A stretch of 64,000 nt of DNA from Clostridiales bacterium (GTDB lineage: Bacteria > Bacillota > Clostridia > Oscillospirales > Ruminococcaceae): NCBI GenBank assembly GCA_003150405.1, contig QAMM01000010.1:124001-188000 (forward strand). Direction: 5' to 3'. The position numbers and the translations under genes are program-made. The notes under the pieces are model-generated. The model saw only the letters and a list, made by a program, of their open reading frames with translations, was not told where the DNA came from and searched no databases. Below are positions 52,488 through 63,503 of this stretch, piece by piece. The stretch's first letter is position 1, and every line of letters begins with the position of its first letter.

Positions 52488-52516
52488 TTGTAGCAGTACA
52501 AATTGTACAATATACA
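52488..52516 (+). promoter_or_regulatory. Promoter of gyrB with a palindrome in the spacer
   Basis: TTGTAG (52488-52493), 17-bp spacer, TATACA (52511-52516). The spacer contains GTACAA-A-TTGTAC (52496-52508), a perfect palindrome that could be an operator. Confidence 0.6.
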
Positions 52517-52556
52517 GTAAATGGGGGCTGCCGGGGCAAGAGCCCCGTTTGATTGA

Positions 52557-54506
<1,950 letters not shown>

Positions 54507-54528
54507 CGACTAAGACGGAGAAAAAGAA

Positions 54529-55155
54529 ATGATCTTTCAGAAAAAACAGCCCCCGACCGAAGAAGAAAAAACAACCCTGCGAGCCGAAGCATATGACGGC
54601 GCACCCCCGCCGGACGAGTATAAGGAAGAAAACCCATTTGAAGGCAAGCAGGGCGTGGAAATCCATTACAATCTGCGGGAGGAGGAGGCCAAAAAAGGGC
54701 TGCTCCTGTTGCAGAAAGAACAGATTTATAAACGCAACATCATCTATTCGGTTTTGCTTGCCATTATTTTTGTGCTATACCTTATCTCGGTCATTCGGGA
54801 TCCGGACTACAGCCTAGGAATGGTAATGCTGGCACTTTCCGCCGGTGTGATTGCCTTAATCTGGATGATGGCGTGGCGGTACCGCACTTCACAGGCTAAA
54901 GCGGTTTCCAGCGTCAAAGAGGATTTCAATATGACGGTGTTTGATACCGGCATTCTCGTCCACCAGGAAAACGGCGATTTCCGTGCCCTGTTTTCAGAGC
55001 CAAAATTCCAGGTAAAAGAGCTGGAGGAAATGTTCCTGCTCGACCTCAACCGTCAGCGGATTTACATCCTGCCCAAGCGGTGCATGGAGGAACAGCAGGT
55101 GGAAACGCTCCGGCAGTATTTCGCGGGGAATCTGGCCCCGGAAAAGGCTAAATAA
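54529..55155 (+). CDS. YcxB-like membrane protein between gyrB and gyrA
   Basis: 208 aa. Acidic N-terminus, two membrane segments (about 66-87 and 93-114), and a C-terminal cytoplasmic domain (VSSVKEDFNMTVFDTGILVHQENGDFRALFS, then LNRQRIYILPKRCM) like YcxB-type domains of Firmicutes. Function unknown. 22 bp after gyrB and 36 bp before gyrA, so it is part of the gyrase operon. Confidence 0.75.
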   Translation: MIFQKKQPPTEEEKTTLRAEAYDGAPPPDEYKEENPFEGKQGVEIHYNLREEEAKKGLLLLQKEQIYKRNIIYSVLLAIIFVLYLISVIRDPDYSLGMVMLALSAGVIALIWMMAWRYRTSQAKAVSSVKEDFNMTVFDTGILVHQENGDFRALFSEPKFQVKELEEMFLLDLNRQRIYILPKRCMEEQQVETLRQYFAGNLAPEKAK

Positions 55156-55191
55156 GCAAGGGTTTGAATAAATAAGGGTTGGTGAATCCAG

Positions 55192-57747
55192 TTGATCAAT
55201 GATTATTCCAATATTATACGGCGCGACATTCAGAAGGAAATGAAAAAATCCTTTTTGGATTACTCAATGTCGGTCATCGTCTCCCGTGCGCTCCCCGATG
55301 TGCGCGACGGTTTGAAGCCGGTGCACCGCCGCATCCTTTACACGCTGTATGAAAACGGCATTACGCCGGAAAAGGCCTACCGTAAGTGCGCGGATACCGT
55401 TGGCTCGGTGCTTGGCCGGTACCACCCACACGGCGACGCGTCGGTTTACGATGCGCTGGTGCGCCTGGCGCAGGATTTCTCCCTGCGCTACCCGCTGGTA
55501 GACGGCCACGGCAACTTCGGTTCGGTGGACGGCGATCCAGCTGCTGCCTACCGTTATACCGAAGCGAAGATGAGCAAAATCTCGGTGGATATGCTCACCG
55601 ACATTGAAAAAGATACGGTTGATTTTCAGCCGAACTATGATAACCGTCTGAAAGAGCCGGTCGTGCTCCCAAGCCGGTTCCCGAACCTGTTGGTGAACGG
55701 CTCCACCGGTATTGCCGTCGGCATGGCAACCAACATCCCGCCCCACAATATGGCGGAGGTGATCGACGCCATCGACCTGCTCATCGACGACCCGGATGCA
55801 ACCCTGGACCAGATTATGGAACACATCAAAGGGCCGGACTTCCCCACCGGGGGCATTATCATGGGGCGCAGCGGCATCCGCGCGGCCTATGCCACCGGGC
55901 GCGGGCGGATTATTCTGCGTGCGCGGGCAGAAATTCAGGAGATGAAAAACGGCCGGTTCCGCATTGCGGTGACCGAGCTGCCCTACATGGTCAACAAGGC
56001 CCGTCTGCTGGAAAGCATTGCAAACCTGGTCAAGGAAAAGCGCATCGAGGGCATTTCCGACCTGCGGGATGAATCCGACCGCGACGGCATGCATGTCGTC
56101 ATTGAGCTCAAGCGGGACGCCAACCCGCAGATTATTTTGAACCAGCTGTTCTCCTACACCCAGATGCAGGAGACAGTCGGCGTTATTATGCTCGCCTTGA
56201 ACGACGGCCAGCCCAAGGTCATGAACCTCAAGGAAATTCTGGAGCATTACATTGAATTCCAGGCGGAGATTATACGCCGCCGCACCGAGTTTGACCTGCG
56301 CAAGGCGAGGGAGCGCGCCCATATCCTGGAGGGGCTTAAAATTGCGCTGGATTTTATTGATGAGGTCATCCGAATCCTGCGCAGCTGCAAGACCATTCCG
56401 GAGGGCCGCGCCCAGTTGATGGAGCGCTTTGGCCTGGACGAAGTGCAGGCAAACGCCATTGTGCAGATGCGCCTGGGGCAGCTCACCGGCCTGGAGCGCG
56501 AGAAAATTGAGGAGGAACTCGCCGGCCTGCTTGAAAAAATCGCCGATTTTGAGGATATTCTCGCGAATTATGGCCGCGTTCTCACCATCATCAAGGATGA
56601 AATTGGCCAGATGAAAAAACGCTACGGCGACGACCGCCGGACCGAGATTATGTCGGTCAGCGGCGAGGTGGACATTGAGGATCTCATCCCGGTGGAGGAC
56701 TGCGTGGTCACCCTCACCCACTTCGGGTACATCAAACGCCAGCCGGTGGATGTTTATAAGACCCAGAAGCGCGGCGGCCGCGGCGTCTCCGGCATGAAAC
56801 AGCGGGATGAGGACTTTGTGGAGGAGCTGTTTATCTGTTCCAGCCACGACGATGTGCTCTTCCTCACCAATAAAGGCCGGATGTATAAGCTCAAATGCTA
56901 TGAAATTCCGGAGGGTTCCAAGGCATCGCGCGGAACCAACATTGTCAACCTGCTTCAGGTGGAGGCCGATGAAAAGGTCACTGCAATGATTAAGGCGGAC
57001 GGATTCCATGAGGATCAGTATTTGGTTATGGTCACCCGCGGCGGAACCATCAAACGGACTGAGATGTCGGCTTTCCGCAATGTCCGCAAGGGCGGTATTA
57101 TTGCCATCTCGCTTCAGGAGGAGGATGAGCTTGCATGGGTCCGGGTTACCACCGGCCATTCGGAGCTGATCATTGCCACCCGGATGGGCATGGCTATCCG
57201 CATCCGCGAAGAGAGCATTCGTCCCCTTTCCCGTTCGGCGCAGGGCGTGCGCGCTATTAAGCTGCGCGAGGGCGACGAGGTTGTCGGCATGGCGCGGCTG
57301 CGCAAAGGCGCGACCGTTATGACGGTCACAGATCGCGGGCAGGGCCGCCGGACCGACATCAGCGATTACCGCATCCAAGGCCGCGGCGGGTATGGCTCCA
57401 TCAACTATAAGGTCAACGACGTCAAGGGCTATGTCTGCGGCATCAAGGTTGTGGACGATACCGATGATATCATCCTGATTTCGAATGACGGAATTATTAT
57501 CCGCATGCGGGTGAGCGACATTAATGTTATGTCCCGTTACGCCTCCGGTGTTCGTGTTATGCGGTTGGATGAGGATGCGCGGGTTGTGACCTTTGCCCGT
57601 GCGGAACACGATGAGGAAGAGGAAACAGTAACCATTGACGCAGCGGATTTAGCCGAAGCCCAGGCAGAAGCAGCGCAGGCGGATGCGCAAGCAGCCGAGC
57701 AGCCCGAGGCGGAGGAATTTGTGGAAGAAGATTCCGCTGAAGATTAA
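55192..57747 (+). CDS. gyrA: DNA gyrase subunit A
   Basis: 851 aa, TTG start at 55192 (no better start nearby). Breakage-reunion domain with active Tyr122 (YRYTEAKM), quinolone pocket [10 protein letters not shown] (79-88: Ala83, Ser84, Asp87), then the beta-pinwheel with the gyrase-specific box [10 protein letters not shown], which excludes ParC. The last 40 residues are an Ala/Glu-rich acidic tail. Introduces negative supercoils with GyrB. Confidence 0.97.
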   Translation: MINDYSNIIRRDIQKEMKKSFLDYSMSVIVSRALPDVRDGLKPVHRRILYTLYENGITPEKAYRKCADTVGSVLGRYHPHGDASVYDALVRLAQDFSLRYPLVDGHGNFGSVDGDPAAAYRYTEAKMSKISVDMLTDIEKDTVDFQPNYDNRLKEPVVLPSRFPNLLVNGSTGIAVGMATNIPPHNMAEVIDAIDLLIDDPDATLDQIMEHIKGPDFPTGGIIMGRSGIRAAYATGRGRIILRARAEIQEMKNGRFRIAVTELPYMVNKARLLESIANLVKEKRIEGISDLRDESDRDGMHVVIELKRDANPQIILNQLFSYTQMQETVGVIMLALNDGQPKVMNLKEILEHYIEFQAEIIRRRTEFDLRKARERAHILEGLKIALDFIDEVIRILRSCKTIPEGRAQLMERFGLDEVQANAIVQMRLGQLTGLEREKIEEELAGLLEKIADFEDILANYGRVLTIIKDEIGQMKKRYGDDRRTEIMSVSGEVDIEDLIPVEDCVVTLTHFGYIKRQPVDVYKTQKRGGRGVSGMKQRDEDFVEELFICSSHDDVLFLTNKGRMYKLKCYEIPEGSKASRGTNIVNLLQVEADEKVTAMIKADGFHEDQYLVMVTRGGTIKRTEMSAFRNVRKGGIIAISLQEEDELAWVRVTTGHSELIIATRMGMAIRIREESIRPLSRSAQGVRAIKLREGDEVVGMARLRKGATVMTVTDRGQGRRTDISDYRIQGRGGYGSINYKVNDVKGYVCGIKVVDDTDDIILISNDGIIIRMRVSDINVMSRYASGVRVMRLDEDARVVTFARAEHDEEEETVTIDAADLAEAQAEAAQADAQAAEQPEAEEFVEEDSAED

Positions 57748-57776
57748 ATTTTCCACACAGGTAAACAAAAAAGTTG

Positions 57777-57805
57777 AAAAAGCGGAGCAAGCGCTCCGCT
57801 TTTTT
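57777..57805 (+). terminator. Terminator of the gyrase operon
   Basis: AAAAAGCGGAGC / GCTCCGCTTTTTT with loop AAGC. Confidence 0.9.
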
Positions 57806-57867
57806 CAGGTCTGAACACCATTTTGTTGTTTGCTATTTAAATTAATGGAAAAAGGAACGACAATTAC

Positions 57868-58902
57868 ATGCAAAAAATAAAAGATTTTATTCGAAACAAC
57901 GGCAAAATTGTAATCCCCGTTGCAATTTTGCTCGTGATACTTCTTGCAGCTGGCATCTATTTTATAATTTCAGGGGCAAACAACAAGGAGAAACCGGCAT
58001 CTTTACCAGTAGAAGAACAGATTGCAGAACAGGAAATCGGCCTTGAGGATATTAATTTGTTTGAAGAAAAAGGTGTTATCACCGGTATAAAAGCTATGCA
58101 GGTAACAAAAGGCGCGGAAACAAATCTCGAAGATCTGATTGTTGCCAACAAGGATTATGTTGTAAGCGTTGCCGTTGATGACAGCAAGGTTGACTATAAT
58201 CAGGCGGGCGAATACAAAGCAATTTTTACCATCACCTTTGACGGCGAAAAACTACGGGATTTTTTGAGTGAGCACAACTGTGAAGTTCTCTTTCGCACAG
58301 AAGGGGAAACAATTAAAATTAAGGTTGCTGTACCTGTAACAGTGGTCGATGAAGGAATTGCAAAACAAGCGGAAGATGAGGGTGATGAGGCGCCAACAGG
58401 CGGATCGCAGGGTAAAGAGCAGGAAGCGAAAAGCGAAAGTGCAAATAATGGGAGTGCTGGTACAATGAGTGGAAATACTGGCGACAACGGTTCTTCTGGT
58501 TCCCATCCAACCCACGAACACATATGGATTACTCACACCGAAACCGTAGAGGAACCTACAACAGTAATTGTAACGGCAGAAAAACAGGAATATACGCTTT
58601 ACCGCTTTTACTGGCACAACACCCACACCTGGGAGGAAAGCCGTGACCATAACCGTTTTGATGAGTGGTACAAAAGCGAATACGGCGGCTTTTTCTATGC
58701 CATGCACCCGTATGATAAGCCGGAGGATGATCCGCTCTTCCTGGGATATGATGAAAACGGGCATGAGACCTATACGAATGATCATGCCATCATCAGTAAT
58801 CTTTTCGAGTGGGTTCCCTGTGAGCCCTATGAAAAAACGGAGATGACCACCGTAACCAGAACGAAAACGATCTGTTCGGAATGCGGGGCAATTCAAACAT
58901 AA
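57868..58902 (+). CDS. Membrane-anchored surface protein with Ig-like region
   Basis: 344 aa. Lys-rich N-terminus, then a membrane anchor (about 14-35), then an Ig-like segment (about 60-155; KGAETNLEDLIVANKDYVVS, YNQAGEYKAIFTITF), a low-complexity linker rich in Gly/Ser/Asn/Glu (about 170-215), a HEHIWITHTETVEEPTTVI stretch, an aromatic segment with many Tyr/Trp/His, and a final CSECG pair of cysteines. HEH-rich ends with a late CxxC are seen in other Clostridial surface proteins. Ligand unknown. Own terminator; gyrase terminator just upstream. Confidence 0.7.
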   Translation: MQKIKDFIRNNGKIVIPVAILLVILLAAGIYFIISGANNKEKPASLPVEEQIAEQEIGLEDINLFEEKGVITGIKAMQVTKGAETNLEDLIVANKDYVVSVAVDDSKVDYNQAGEYKAIFTITFDGEKLRDFLSEHNCEVLFRTEGETIKIKVAVPVTVVDEGIAKQAEDEGDEAPTGGSQGKEQEAKSESANNGSAGTMSGNTGDNGSSGSHPTHEHIWITHTETVEEPTTVIVTAEKQEYTLYRFYWHNTHTWEESRDHNRFDEWYKSEYGGFFYAMHPYDKPEDDPLFLGYDENGHETYTNDHAIISNLFEWVPCEPYEKTEMTTVTRTKTICSECGAIQT

Positions 58903-58929
58903 AAGTTTTGCCGTATAAGAATAGATAAA

Positions 58930-58970
58930 ACAAGGGATATTTCCATTCATGCGACTGGAATATCCCTTGT
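58930..58970 (+). terminator. Terminator of the surface-protein gene
   Basis: ACAAGGGATATTTCCA / TGGAATATCCCTTGT with a 10-nt loop, then TATTTT. Confidence 0.85.
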
Positions 58971-59072
58971 TATTTTGAATGTTTTCCTTTGTCCACCCTT
59001 AAGGACAGAGAAAAAGGTTGACGAATTTCAGATTTTCTGTCATCGTCCAAAAACAATTTGCCAAATCGGCCT

Positions 59073-59318
59073 TTATGCGTCTTCCAATAACAGAATGGAA
59101 TTTTTAATGGGCGGATACGGACGGCGGCAGTTGGTCAAACCAAGAATGTAGTCTGTACTGGTATCGTAGTATTTTGCAAGCGCAATGACAAAGCTGGCTG
59201 TCAACTGATGATCGCCGGTTTCAAAATAACTGTATTTGCGCTGAGAAATTCCTATTGCATCCGCAACCTCTTTTTGGGTCAGGTCACGGTCAAGCCGTAA
59301 ATCCTTAACGCGATTCAT
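59073..59318 (-). CDS. Small XRE-family HTH regulator
   Basis: 81 aa from ATG 59318 (MNRVKDLRLDRDLTQKEVAD; GGTGAG upstream). Complete Cro/CI HTH (LTQKEVADAIGISQRKYSYFETGDHQLTASFVIALAKYY), and a tail TDYILGLTNCRRPYPPI like that of the broken repressor at 21084-21233. Phage-type regulator without visible phage genes; targets unknown. Confidence 0.85.
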   Translation of the reverse strand: MNRVKDLRLDRDLTQKEVADAIGISQRKYSYFETGDHQLTASFVIALAKYYDTSTDYILGLTNCRRPYPPIKNSILLLEDA

Positions 59319-59849
59319 ACTCAACTCACCAAATCAATTATACATTCTGTTTCTGGTAAACGGTTCTCCCTAGATAAACTTTATCTAAAAATTGGTAAAA
59401 AATATGTCGAATTCTGACGGAGATTGAAAAATTTATAAATAAGCAGAGGTTTTATGTCGCAAAAAGCAGCCGGATCGACTAAAATTCAACTTTTAGCGTT
59501 TTAAAAATAGAAGTCTTATGGGTTTATAAAATATCATCTATCAGATGAAATCTAGAGCACCGGAGTCCGGATCATGGTACAGAATTTTTCTGTAGAGCTC
59601 AAAACAATCGGTTATTGCTGGCTTTATCTGTAGTCATTCCCCTTTTGGTTTGTTTTTTTGTACCCATTGTGGTATTATATTTTCACGCCGTAGACCAAGG
59701 TAAAGCTATAGGCGGATAAAATAAATGCTGCCGAATACAAAACTGCGGTCATCTGTGTTTTGCTTTATTTTTGGGAAAGCAGTTTGACTGTTATTTATAA
59801 GCTCTCATAATAAAAACGAGTTTGGTTTTTGAAGCATAAAGGAGAAAAT
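59319..59849. other. AT-rich intergenic stretch
   Basis: About 530 bp between the XRE gene and the methyltransferase gene, which are divergent. Apart from the methyltransferase promoter at 59784-59813 I see no gene, RNA or repeat. The low GC fits an accessory insertion. Confidence 0.45.
59784..59813 (+). promoter_or_regulatory. Promoter of the methyltransferase gene
   Basis: TTGACT (59784-59789), 18-bp spacer, TAATAA (59808-59813). Confidence 0.5.
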
Positions 59850-60626
59850 ATGGATATTCGGCTCACATTTGACGAAAATGAAATCAACTATGATCGCTAC
59901 CGCCCCACCTATTGTCCGGAGTTGTTTGAGGCTGTGATCGATTCTATGCCAAATGGGCCGAAACACGCCGTTGAGGTCGGATGCGGAACCGGTCAGGCAA
60001 CTGCTCCCTTTCTTGCCGCTGGATATAACGTAGATGCGGTGGAGCTGGGTGAACGTCTTGCAGCTTATGCCGCAAAGAAGTTTCAAGACTTTCCGGGGTT
60101 CCGGGTGCACAATCTACCATTCGAGAAGTTTTGCGCCCCTGCGGAAAGTGTCGATCTTCTCTATTCCGCAACGGCTTTCCACTGGATCCCTGAGGAAATT
60201 GGTTATCCCAAAGCATTTGAATTGCTGAAACCCGGCGGAACCATTGCCCTGTTCTGGAATCGGCCCTTTGTTTCCCGCCCGGAGGATCCGCTGCACATGG
60301 AACTTCAGACAATATATGAAGGTTATTTTTCCCGGTCCAAAGCGCAGGAGGAATCACAGCAGGAGGTTTTTCGCGTGCGGGAAAATACCCTTCTCCGGTA
60401 TGGATTCGTCCATCCCGAATGCCGGCTGTTTCATAGAACCCGGCAGTTCAGCGCCGAAGATTACGTTGGCCTGCTCCTCACCTATTCCGATCACCGATCC
60501 ATGCCGGGACCTAAGCGCACCGCTTTTCTGGATCAAATTCGGCACGCAATTCATGCACATGGCGGAATTCTCACAGTCTATGACACAATGGATCTCCATA
60601 TCGCGCAGAAACCGGCTTCCTTATAA
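59850..60626 (+). CDS. Class I SAM-dependent methyltransferase
   Basis: 258 aa. Start MDIRLTFDENEINYDRYRPTY; SAM motif AVEVGCGTGQATAPFLAAGY (about 42-61), acidic VDAVELGE, motif LLYSATAFHWIP, and LLKPGGTIALFWNRP. Resembles the Methyltransf_11/25 small-molecule group; substrate unknown. AAAGGAG before ATG 59850. Confidence 0.88.
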   Translation: MDIRLTFDENEINYDRYRPTYCPELFEAVIDSMPNGPKHAVEVGCGTGQATAPFLAAGYNVDAVELGERLAAYAAKKFQDFPGFRVHNLPFEKFCAPAESVDLLYSATAFHWIPEEIGYPKAFELLKPGGTIALFWNRPFVSRPEDPLHMELQTIYEGYFSRSKAQEESQQEVFRVRENTLLRYGFVHPECRLFHRTRQFSAEDYVGLLLTYSDHRSMPGPKRTAFLDQIRHAIHAHGGILTVYDTMDLHIAQKPASL

Positions 60627-60716
60627 TAATCCTACTCCGACGGTATTTTAAGGGCAAGACTTTAAAACAGCGTTTCTATAACGGCTGAAAGAATTAAAAT
60701 AAATTTACGGCATAAG

Positions 60717-60747
60717 AAAAACGCCGCCTATTTGGGCGACGTTTTTT
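60717..60747. terminator. Terminator between methyltransferase and lipoprotein genes
   Basis: AAAAACG-CGCC stem with GGCG-CGTTTTTT (small bulges). Confidence 0.7.
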
Positions 60748-60817
60748 ATATCTAAGTAAATATTAGCGGAACGGTTTTATCTTGATTGTGAATCGGTTCG
60801 AATGAATTGTTTTTCCA

Positions 60818-61266
60818 TTATGCGTTCGGAAAGCAGTGCAGCGTATAATTGGAAATAGAAAACACTAAGGTTGGCGTTTTGCTTCCATACGAAGAATCGG
60901 TCACAGAACAAGCAGCAGACCCAACCTGTTCATTAAAGGCGACTTCATAAAGTACCGTTTGTTCGTGGGCTTCAATCTTCTTGTAAGAGCCTTTGGCTGC
61001 CATTTCATTTGCCGCGCCACGCAGTATAAGGACACCGTCTTTTGCAGTGCAGGTTATATCAAGTTCCAACACATCCCCATAAACAGGTTTCATTTCTTTG
61101 GTACAGGCAACTACGGTTCCATCCTTGCTGGTCTGCACAGTGTTGATGCGCCATTCGTATCTTCTATTGAAACAGCGGAGACCTTGTTTGAAAAGCTGCT
61201 GCAACCGCCAAATGAAAACAATATCACGGTGCATAAAGCCCATACAAATCGTTTCAACACTTTCAT
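60818..61266 (-). pseudogene. Lipoprotein gene broken by a frameshift
   Basis: From ATG 61266, after GGAGGAGG, one frame reads MKVLKRFVWALCTVILFSFGGCSS, a clear lipoprotein signal with lipobox FGGC, then NKVSAVSIED. Near 61158-61165 the sense moves to another frame, which continues YEWRINTVQTSKDGTVVACT, ... PTLVFSISNYTLHCFPNA to the stop at 60818. Span 449 nt, not a multiple of three. A single lost base (e.g. GAAGA-TAC) explains it. Either a recent pseudogene or a sequencing error. Family unknown. Confidence 0.75.
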
Positions 61267-61516
61267 TTTCCTCCTCCATTGCTTCATTTTTGCAAGAAGA
61301 TGCGACGTTTTCCAAAAAAGCTGGATGAACCGGTATTTTGTCTAGATAAGGGATTTCGTTAAGTTTGGAACCAGTTGTTCTAGGTTTCGGGGTGAACGTT
61401 TAGTTGATTAAGACGGTTCGTGAACAAAAATCCATTCAAGCAGCTGTGCAGAATCAAAACGGCCGTTCAAATGCGTAATACCCCGGCAAAGGGGCCAGGC
61501 TTATAAATTTGAAAAA

Positions 61517-62113
61517 TTATTTTTTATCCGGACAGAGCGGAAGGACGTCTTCTGCGGTAATTTTCCGCAGTACCCGGCAGGGATTGCCTACGGCAAGCAC
61601 ACCGGCCGGAATATCTTTTGTGACAACGCTCCCAGCCCCGATAACTGAGCCGCTTCCAATGGTAACCCCCGGCATTATACAGGAATTGCCGCCAATCCAG
61701 ACATTGTCCCCAATGGTGACAGGATAAGCGTATTCCAACCCTTCGTTGCGCTGTGCTGCATCAAGCGGATGACCCGCCGTGTAAATACTCACATTTGGCG
61801 CAAGGAAAACATTGTCCCCAATGGTTACCTTGCCTGGATCCAGAATAACACAGCCAAAGTTTGTGTAAAAATTTTCTCCAACCGAGATGTTGTAACCAAA
61901 ATCACAGTAAAAGGGCTGCTCAACAAGAAAACGTTCCCCCGTTTTGGCAAACAGTTTACGGATGAGCGCATTGCGCGCTTCGCTATCCAGCGGATCAAGC
62001 TGATTGTACTGCCAGAGCAAGTGTTTGGTCTGGTCCCGCTCGGAAATGATTTCTTGATCATAGTTTGCATTGTAAAGCCACCCAAGGGCGGATTTTTCTT
62101 TTTCAGTCAGCAT
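61517..62113 (-). CDS. Hexapeptide-repeat sugar O-acetyltransferase (Maa/LacA type)
   Basis: 198 aa. N-terminal Mac domain (MLTEKEKSALGWLYNANYDQEI), then left-handed beta-helix repeats (CDFGYNISVGENFYTNFGCVILD, VTIGDNVFLAPNVSIYTAGHPLD with catalytic His, VTIGDNVWIGGNSCIMPGVTIGSGSVIGAGSVVTKDIP). Acetylates maltose, galactosides or similar sugars from acetyl-CoA. Downstream, same strand, of two flavodoxin-type genes, 48 bp away. Confidence 0.93.
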   Translation of the reverse strand: MLTEKEKSALGWLYNANYDQEIISERDQTKHLLWQYNQLDPLDSEARNALIRKLFAKTGERFLVEQPFYCDFGYNISVGENFYTNFGCVILDPGKVTIGDNVFLAPNVSIYTAGHPLDAAQRNEGLEYAYPVTIGDNVWIGGNSCIMPGVTIGSGSVIGAGSVVTKDIPAGVLAVGNPCRVLRKITAEDVLPLCPDKK

Positions 62114-62161
62114 AAAGTGCCTCCTTTTTTCAGGTAAAGGTTTAAATTGGAAACCATAGTA

Positions 62162-62797
62162 TTAGACTTCACGGTGAAATAAATCACGGCTGCTGCGACC
62201 GTTTTGTTTAAGCTGTGCACGCCAGCGGCGCTGCGCCGCCATTTTGTAAGCAAAACGCGGGAAATTTGGAGAGGCGTAAAGTAGTTCTCCGCCCTTTTTT
62301 GCAAGGATGTTCCGACAAAAGGTTTCCAATGCAGCGCCAATGTCTTTTTTAACCCTCTGCCCCATCGGCGTGCCGGCAACAGAAGAAAGCATGCCGCCTC
62401 CGCCAATCCCAACGCCTTGCTTCCAGTCATAGCCGGTATGCATGCAGAAGTGGCGCAGCATTTCAAGCGCAAGGGTATTTTGGCGCGCCTCATAAAAGCC
62501 GCAATTTACCACCCCGTAGACGGCACCGCCGCTGCGGCCGGTTTTGGCCCGGTGCTGTTCCAGTGCGGCAAGACAGGAAAGCAGGTGCCCCGGAATGCCG
62601 TCTACATAAAGCGGGAAAACAAAAACCAAAGCATCGCAGCTATCCAGCAAGGAGATGGTTTGAGGGTCCAGACTAGGCTTGCGAAGCGAAAGGGAGCATA
62701 CCTCTACGCCTGACAACAGTTGCGCGAGCGCGCCGCATAACAGGCCGGAGGCGCTGTCTTTTGGTTTTGGGCTTCCGTTTATAAGCGCGAGTTTCAT
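62162..62797 (-). CDS. NAD(P)H-dependent flavodoxin-fold oxidoreductase
   Basis: 211 aa. LINGSPKPKDSASGLLCGAL (FMN phosphate loop), VFVFPLYVDGIPGHLLSCLAAL (flavin stack), VNCGFYEARQN. No Cys cluster. ATG 62797 overlaps the stop of the next gene upstream (ATGA), so the two chains may act together. Confidence 0.85.
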   Translation of the reverse strand: MKLALINGSPKPKDSASGLLCGALAQLLSGVEVCSLSLRKPSLDPQTISLLDSCDALVFVFPLYVDGIPGHLLSCLAALEQHRAKTGRSGGAVYGVVNCGFYEARQNTLALEMLRHFCMHTGYDWKQGVGIGGGGMLSSVAGTPMGQRVKKDIGAALETFCRNILAKKGGELLYASPNFPRFAYKMAAQRRWRAQLKQNGRSSRDLFHREV

Positions 62798-63291
62798 AGT
62801 TGTTCCCTCCACTCTTCAGCGTGTTTCAAAAAGCGGACGCTGTATTCTGCCGCATTGAAGTTTTTGGCGTTGCCTTTGACCAGCCGTTCGGCGGTGGCGC
62901 GTTCCTCATCGGTACACGGGCCGTAAAAGCAGGCGTGCAGAGAAATTTGCTCTGCATAGCGGGGTTTATGGTGCATTTCACCATTCACTATGCGGAAATC
63001 CGGCAGAAGGTAGGAAATGCTGCGGTCCAGCACGCTTTTGACAAAGGGGCTGAATCCGCCGTAAAAACAGCGGCTGAGCAAAATGAATTCACTGCAGGAG
63101 GCAATCTGCTTGCCCATGTCGCCGTAGGCATCCCGGATCACACACTTTCCCGGCGTCTTTACCCAGCAGCCAAAGCAGCCGATGCAGACGCGGAGACTCT
63201 CCCCCGGCCCGACAACAAGGGTGTCCGGGAGACCTTCTGGAAAGAGGGTGCGAAACTGGTTTGGTTCCAAATCGTGAAGCAACAGTTTCAT
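62794..63291 (-). CDS. Flavodoxin-fold / iron-sulfur-flavoprotein-like oxidoreductase
   Basis: 165 aa from ATG 63291 (MKLLLHDLEPNQF; GGAG upstream; an ATG at 63303 lacks a ribosome site). CIGCFGCWVKTPGKCVIRDAYGDMGKQIASC resembles the Cys motif CxxCxxC of ISF-type flavoproteins, and LLSRCFYGGFSPFVKSVLDRS the flavin site. The phosphate loop near the N-terminus is not typical, so with its overlapping partner it may form a heteromer. Confidence 0.8.
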   Translation of the reverse strand: MKLLLHDLEPNQFRTLFPEGLPDTLVVGPGESLRVCIGCFGCWVKTPGKCVIRDAYGDMGKQIASCSEFILLSRCFYGGFSPFVKSVLDRSISYLLPDFRIVNGEMHHKPRYAEQISLHACFYGPCTDEERATAERLVKGNAKNFNAAEYSVRFLKHAEEWREQL

Positions 63292-63322
63292 AAAGTTCTC
63301 CATTCATTTTTTACTTTTTCTG

Positions 63323-63351
63323 ATTGTAACACGTTGGCATTGGAAAAACAA
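63323..63351 (-). promoter_or_regulatory. Promoter of the flavoprotein pair
   Basis: Minus strand TTGTTT (63351-63346), 17-bp spacer, TACAAT (63328-63323). Confidence 0.65.
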
Positions 63352-63426
63352 TCGGTATTGTTTCTGTGTTTGCAGCAAACGAATGGCAGGCGGCAACCGC
63401 TTCCCAAAACTGGGCAATCAACCGCA

Positions 63427-63455
63427 TTGACTTTCCCTTCTGCCACTTTTATAAT
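63427..63455 (+). promoter_or_regulatory. Promoter of the aldo/keto reductase gene
   Basis: TTGACT (63427-63432), 17-bp spacer, TATAAT (63450-63455). Confidence 0.8.
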
Positions 63456-63503
63456 AAAAATATTGGCAACCTGGAAAAAACAATGCAGCAAAGGATGGTT
63501 TGT

